This document shows positions 60,353 to 64,000 of a stretch of DNA of 64,000 nt, in pieces. The stretch covers positions 32,274 through 96,273 of the forward strand of contig USJW01000002.1 in the NCBI GenBank assembly GCA_900555045.1, written 5' to 3'. How positions within the stretch are numbered: the first letter of the stretch is position 1; each line of letters opens with the position of its first letter. The notes under the pieces are model-generated. The model made no database searches, had not been told where the DNA came from, and saw only the letters and a program-made list of their open reading frames with translations. This stretch comes from an uncultured Clostridium sp. (GTDB taxonomy: Bacteria; Bacillota; Clostridia; Lachnospirales; Lachnospiraceae). Position numbers and translations under genes: made by a program.

Positions 60353-62008
60353 TCACTGTTTTGCCATGAGCCTGTCATATGCAGCCTGATATGCCGAGAC
60401 AATCTCATCCATTCCCATGTCCTTCAATGTCTGCATATAGCCGTCAAACTGCTGGTCAATCATGCTAGCGTCAAAGGTCCATTTTTGGAGCTGCTCCAGC
60501 ATATAGGTTCTGCAGGCCGGATATTTTGCCTGGATCAGATCGTTTTCCTCGTTGGTAAAGCTCAGAGGAGGAACCTGGGGATAGACTGCATTCGCTACGC
60601 CGGCCTCTTTATACATTTCCAGCGTTTTTTGTCCCTCTTCGTCCATTGCAAAGTTCTCATAGGACGCATCGTGCAGATACGCCATATCTTCCAGCATGCC
60701 GCCCATTTCCATAATCTGTATATTAATCGCTTTGTCAGAATTCATGATCTCATCGGTATATACCGGTTTTCCGTCTACCATGTTGTAGGTTACGCCCTCA
60801 ATGCCATAGGTCTTTAATCTTCTTCCGATCTCTGTAAACCAGAAGTTCATATACCGCATGCTCTCTTCGGGGTACTTATTGGTGGACGAGATTGCCCAGC
60901 CTGCGCCGGTCAATTTCGCTCTGGAGGCAACTTCCCACTGATCCCCATTGATATCCTTGGGGGGAAGCATGCCGACCAGATGGAATCCCTCCACCGTAGA
61001 GGCGACGGATTTGTTGTAGCCGGTAGTGGATGGAATCCAGTCATGGCACATACCGCCATTGTTTTCCGGGTATAAAATGTCTCTGGCGTTACCGCCTCTT
61101 GTGAACACCTCCGGGTCAATCAGGCCTTCCGCGTACCACTGGCTTACAGACTTCATGGCCTCCTTATACTCTGGAGTGTACAGACCGATTGCCACCTTGC
61201 CCTCTTTGTTGATGTGCCAATAGTCATTGACGCCAAAGAGTGCGAGCAGTCCGATAAGCTTATTTCTGTCGGCAACTGAGACGCGGCTGAAATATCCAAC
61301 CTCATCTTTCACGCCGTTGCCGTTGGGATCCTGTTCCACAAACGCTTTTAAAACGTCATGAAGTTCATCCACAGTCGTGGGGATGTCCATGCCAACCTTG
61401 TCCAGCCAGTCTTTTCGAATAAAGTAGGCCTCGGATACGACGTCTTCAAAAATAAAGGGGATCTGATAAATATTGCCGTCCTCTGCGGTGATCGCGGCTT
61501 TCACATCCGGGTTTTCATCCAAAATCCGTTTAATATCCGGTGCGCACGTTTCAATCAGGTCGTTTAAGGGAATGAATGCGCCTTCCTGGCCGTATTTAAT
61601 GATATCCTGACGCTTTCCTCCCACCAGATCCGGCAGCTCTTTGCTCGCGATCATCAGATTAAAGGATTGGACGGAGTCTGAATCCATGGAGGAGGCGGTG
61701 CCCTTTAACGTAACATTGGTGTATTTGGCAGCTTCCTTTGGAATGATCATATCATCCGTCAGCGCGAACTTATCGTTCCAATGAATGTGTGCGGTCAGTG
61801 TGATGGGTTCATCCGAACATTTAAACAGCCCGTCCTCCAGGAGACCAGAGCTGCCTTCCGAGGAAGTGTCTTTATTCTCTGCGGTTCCACCTGTGTTCTG
61901 TGTCGAGCCGGCTGCCGGTTCGGGTGCCTTCTGACCACAGCCACCCAGCAGGCTTGTACTTGAAATCGCGAGTGCCATAATTGGTGCTAACAATTTTGCT
62001 TTTTTCAT
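60353..62008 (-). CDS. LplA-type extracellular oligosaccharide-binding lipoprotein
   Basis: A 551-residue lipoprotein. The signal MKKAKLLAPIMALAISSTS ends in lipobox LGGC, and a Ser/Thr/Glu-rich spacer follows. The length and pattern (KRQDIIKYGQEGAFIPLNDL, KDWLDKVGMDIPTTVDE, DPNGNGVKDEVGY) are those of the long family 1 binding proteins that serve LplB/LplC permeases for uronate-rich oligosaccharides. A GATATG-rich leader follows the permease gene. It is third in the operon and should set its substrate range. Confidence 0.92.
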   Translation of the reverse strand: MKKAKLLAPIMALAISSTSLLGGCGQKAPEPAAGSTQNTGGTAENKDTSSEGSSGLLEDGLFKCSDEPITLTAHIHWNDKFALTDDMIIPKEAAKYTNVTLKGTASSMDSDSVQSFNLMIASKELPDLVGGKRQDIIKYGQEGAFIPLNDLIETCAPDIKRILDENPDVKAAITAEDGNIYQIPFIFEDVVSEAYFIRKDWLDKVGMDIPTTVDELHDVLKAFVEQDPNGNGVKDEVGYFSRVSVADRNKLIGLLALFGVNDYWHINKEGKVAIGLYTPEYKEAMKSVSQWYAEGLIDPEVFTRGGNARDILYPENNGGMCHDWIPSTTGYNKSVASTVEGFHLVGMLPPKDINGDQWEVASRAKLTGAGWAISSTNKYPEESMRYMNFWFTEIGRRLKTYGIEGVTYNMVDGKPVYTDEIMNSDKAINIQIMEMGGMLEDMAYLHDASYENFAMDEEGQKTLEMYKEAGVANAVYPQVPPLSFTNEENDLIQAKYPACRTYMLEQLQKWTFDASMIDQQFDGYMQTLKDMGMDEIVSAYQAAYDRLMAKQ

Positions 62009-62054
62009 GTTTTTATACCCTTTCTGATATGAATTTTTTAGATACAGCGGATCA

Positions 62055-62921
62055 TCAACCTTTTACTGCGCCTACCGTCAGTCCTTTTACGAAAAATTTC
62101 TGTACAAAAGGATATACTGCGATAATTGGTATTACGGCTATGACAATAATTGCATAAACCATGGTTTCTCTGGTGAAGCTTATACCGCTGGAAGAGTCAA
62201 TTGCCGCCATTACCTTATTCTCAATGATGATTTTCTTTAATAATACCTGCAGAGGAACCTTTTTCTCGTCCTTTAACAGAACCATCGCCCAGAAATATCC
62301 GTTCCATCGGTTAACCGCGCAGTACAGTGCGATTGTGGCCAACATGGGCTTTGACAGAGGCAGTGCGATTTTTGTAAATATGCCAAAGTTGTTCAGTCCA
62401 TCCAGCTTGGCAGATTCCTCCAGCTCCTCCGGCAGTCCCTCAAAGTAAGTTCGCATGATAATGATATAAAAAGCATTGACGCAAAAGCCGAACAAAATTC
62501 CCAATCTTGAGTCCAAAAGATTTAAAGAATCCATGTTGATATAAAAGGGGATGATGCCCGCCTTAAACCACAGCGTGAAGGAGATAAAAAAGCTTAATAC
62601 CTTCTTGCCCTTCAGCTTTTTTCTGGACAGCGCATAGGCGCCCATGCTCATCACAATCATGCTGATCAGAGTACCAAAAAATGTATAATACAGCGTGTTG
62701 CCGTAGGAGGTGAAGAAATACCGTATGGTTGGGATCATTTTATATGCGTCAAATGAAAAGCCCTTTGGCCAGAGAATAACATTTCCCCGGATAATTTGGC
62801 TGCCATCACTGACAGAGGCAATCAGCACATAATAGAACGGATATAATGTTACAAGTAACACAATGAGCATAATGATTGTGTTGACTACATCAAACAATCC
62901 GATTTTCTTTTTGGTAATCAC
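62055..62921 (-). CDS. ABC sugar permease, LplC/YtcP family
   Basis: A 288-residue inner-membrane permease with six helices and the EAA loop (LPEELEESAKLDGLNNFGIF). It opens MITKKKIGLFDVVNTIIMLI. The best start is GTG at 62921, which follows AAGGAGGG. The longer frame to 62993 runs into the LplB gene. It pairs with the LplB-type permease and the binding lipoprotein. The ATPase is not encoded here and is probably a shared MsmK/UgpC type. Confidence 0.93.
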   Translation of the reverse strand: MITKKKIGLFDVVNTIIMLIVLLVTLYPFYYVLIASVSDGSQIIRGNVILWPKGFSFDAYKMIPTIRYFFTSYGNTLYYTFFGTLISMIVMSMGAYALSRKKLKGKKVLSFFISFTLWFKAGIIPFYINMDSLNLLDSRLGILFGFCVNAFYIIIMRTYFEGLPEELEESAKLDGLNNFGIFTKIALPLSKPMLATIALYCAVNRWNGYFWAMVLLKDEKKVPLQVLLKKIIIENKVMAAIDSSSGISFTRETMVYAIIVIAVIPIIAVYPFVQKFFVKGLTVGAVKG

Positions 62922-62937
62922 GCTCCGTCCCTCCTTT

Positions 62938-63852
62938 CTACCACAGGCTTGTCTCAGTGATCCGTTTACTGATCCGGTTTGCCGCAACCACAAGGATCAG
63001 AGAGACTACAGAGTTTAACAGGCCGATTGCAGTGGCATAATCATATCGCCCCTCCATAATACCGGTTCTATATACATAGGTGTTGATAATATCGGCTGTT
63101 TCATAGATGCTGGGGTTGTATAGCAGGATAATCATTTCATATCCCACATTCAGAATATTTCCCAACTGAACCAGCAGCATAACCATAATGGTTGGCAACA
63201 GCCCTGGAATCGTAATATGTAAAATTTTCTGCAGGCGCCCCGCTCCATCAACCTCCGCCGCCTCGTAAAGCTCAGAGGGGATGGATGTCAATGCGGCCAG
63301 ATACACGATCGAATTGTATCCCATGCCTCTCCAGATATCGATCAGCACGTAAATTGGTACAAACATCCCGGGATTAGACAGAAAATAAATGGAATCCAAT
63401 CCCAGTTTTCTAAGGACCACATTTACCAGGCCGCTGGTTGGGGAGAGAAAACTGGTCACCATGCTGCAGACAACGACGATTGAGATGAAATGCGGGATAT
63501 AGCTGACAGTCTGCACTATTTTTTTAAACTTCTCATTTCGAATCTCATTGAGCAGCAAAGCTAACAGGATCGGTGCCGGAAAGCCAAAGACTAATAGGCT
63601 GATACTTATAGTAAGAGTATTTTTTATAACTCTTCCGGCAAAAGCGCCGGCAAAAAACTCCTTAAAATACTCCAGTCCTACCCACTCACTTGCCCAAACG
63701 CCTTTAAAGGGGCTGTAATCTTTAAACGCGATCAGAAGACCGGTCATTGGCTTATAGGAAAACAGGAAGAAGATGACGATCATTGGAAGCAGCATCAGAT
63801 AGACATCGTAATCCCTTCTGACCGCCTTCCAGAATTGCTTTATCCTGTCCAT
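62938..63852 (-). CDS. ABC sugar permease, LplB family
   Basis: A 304-residue permease with six helices. It has MLLPMIVIFFLFSYKPMTGLL, VQTVSYIPHFISIVVV and the EAA loop (IPSELYEAAEVDGAGRLQKI). LplB/LplC pairs import rhamnogalacturonan or other uronic-acid oligosaccharides. AAAGGAG precedes the ATG. It is the first gene of the leftward operon with a promoter at 63945-63973. Confidence 0.94.
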   Translation of the reverse strand: MDRIKQFWKAVRRDYDVYLMLLPMIVIFFLFSYKPMTGLLIAFKDYSPFKGVWASEWVGLEYFKEFFAGAFAGRVIKNTLTISISLLVFGFPAPILLALLLNEIRNEKFKKIVQTVSYIPHFISIVVVCSMVTSFLSPTSGLVNVVLRKLGLDSIYFLSNPGMFVPIYVLIDIWRGMGYNSIVYLAALTSIPSELYEAAEVDGAGRLQKILHITIPGLLPTIMVMLLVQLGNILNVGYEMIILLYNPSIYETADIINTYVYRTGIMEGRYDYATAIGLLNSVVSLILVVAANRISKRITETSLW

Positions 63853-63944
63853 ATCAGACTCCTTTCTATTTTTTGCGACTTGTAACTTGTGGTGAAACGC
63901 TTCTGCCTGCAGACAATTTGGTTCGTCACATTTAACATATTTTG

Positions 63945-63973
63945 ACTATACACCCATCAATTTTGGTGGTCAA
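63945..63973 (-). promoter_or_regulatory. Promoter of the uronate oligosaccharide operon
   Basis: Minus strand TTGACC (63968-63973), 17-bp spacer, TATAGT (63945-63950), about 90 bases before the LplB start. No regulator gene is in view; it may lie to the right of the window. Confidence 0.72.
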
Positions 63974-64000
63974 TCGCTATATTTTAATCTAAAAATAGTG

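Overview
The window reads as a chromosomal segment of an anaerobic, spore-forming member of the Firmicutes, most likely a Lachnospiraceae / Clostridium clostridioforme-type gut organism. This rests on strong AGGAGG ribosome binding sites, a cotJA-cotJB-cotJC spore coat operon, AdhE under a Rex-type operator, the two-subunit (Gram-positive) glycine cleavage P-protein, S-box and glycine riboswitches, a DUF3881-type protein, and many PTS and LplB/LplC-type sugar systems. By eye most genes are GC-rich, while the insertion sequence, the 31.4-34.8 kb block and the 52-64 kb block are more AT-rich. The species is an inference.

Layout, left to right. A SAM-I riboswitch controls metK (0-1.5 kb). A striking 246-bp quasi-palindrome (1767-2012) separates metK from a leftward mannose-family PTS operon (2.0-8.7 kb). 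That operon holds IIC, IID, NagA, IIB, a YdjC/ChbG deacetylase and IIA behind a PRD regulator, which suggests uptake and deacetylation of an N-acetylated sugar. adhE follows, with a consensus promoter and Rex site. Next come a lipoprotein, an IS4-type element with a broken transposase and a 10-bp target duplication abutting the bioY stop codon, bioY with a BirA operator, and gdhA. 17-25 kb holds a GH28 enzyme fused to SLH repeats, a small secreted protein, a MATE exporter, an alpha/beta hydrolase, an NSS transporter and the cotJ operon. 25-31 kb holds aspA, an AraC regulator and a large PAS/GGDEF/EAL protein with a degenerate GGDEF motif.

31-39 kb is a set of small organic-acid modules, each beside a LysR regulator: a 2HCT transporter with a UlaG-like metallo-hydrolase, an RraA-like aldolase-fold protein, and a YfcC carrier overlapping an alpha/beta hydrolase. 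39.6-46.5 kb is a complete glycine cleavage operon (gcvT-gcvH-gcvPA-gcvPB-lplA-lpdA, leftward) under a tandem glycine riboswitch with a visible terminator.

48-57 kb looks like accessory DNA next to a tRNA-Arg(CCT). It has a hybrid histidine kinase paired with a solute-binding lipoprotein, a beta-glucoside PTS/GH1/LicT operon with two RAT-terminator leaders, and a decayed second copy of the kinase gene. Three related 30-nt terminator hairpins mark the tRNA end, the kinase/lipoprotein operon end and the kinase remnant. The right end (57.3-63.9 kb) is a leftward oligosaccharide operon: two LplB/LplC-type permeases, a binding lipoprotein, a GH88/GH105-type unsaturated-uronyl hydrolase, a 2-hydroxyacid dehydrogenase and a sugar isomerase/epimerase. 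It points to import and breakdown of lyase-generated uronic-acid oligosaccharides. No CRISPR array, rRNA or recognisable prophage was seen.
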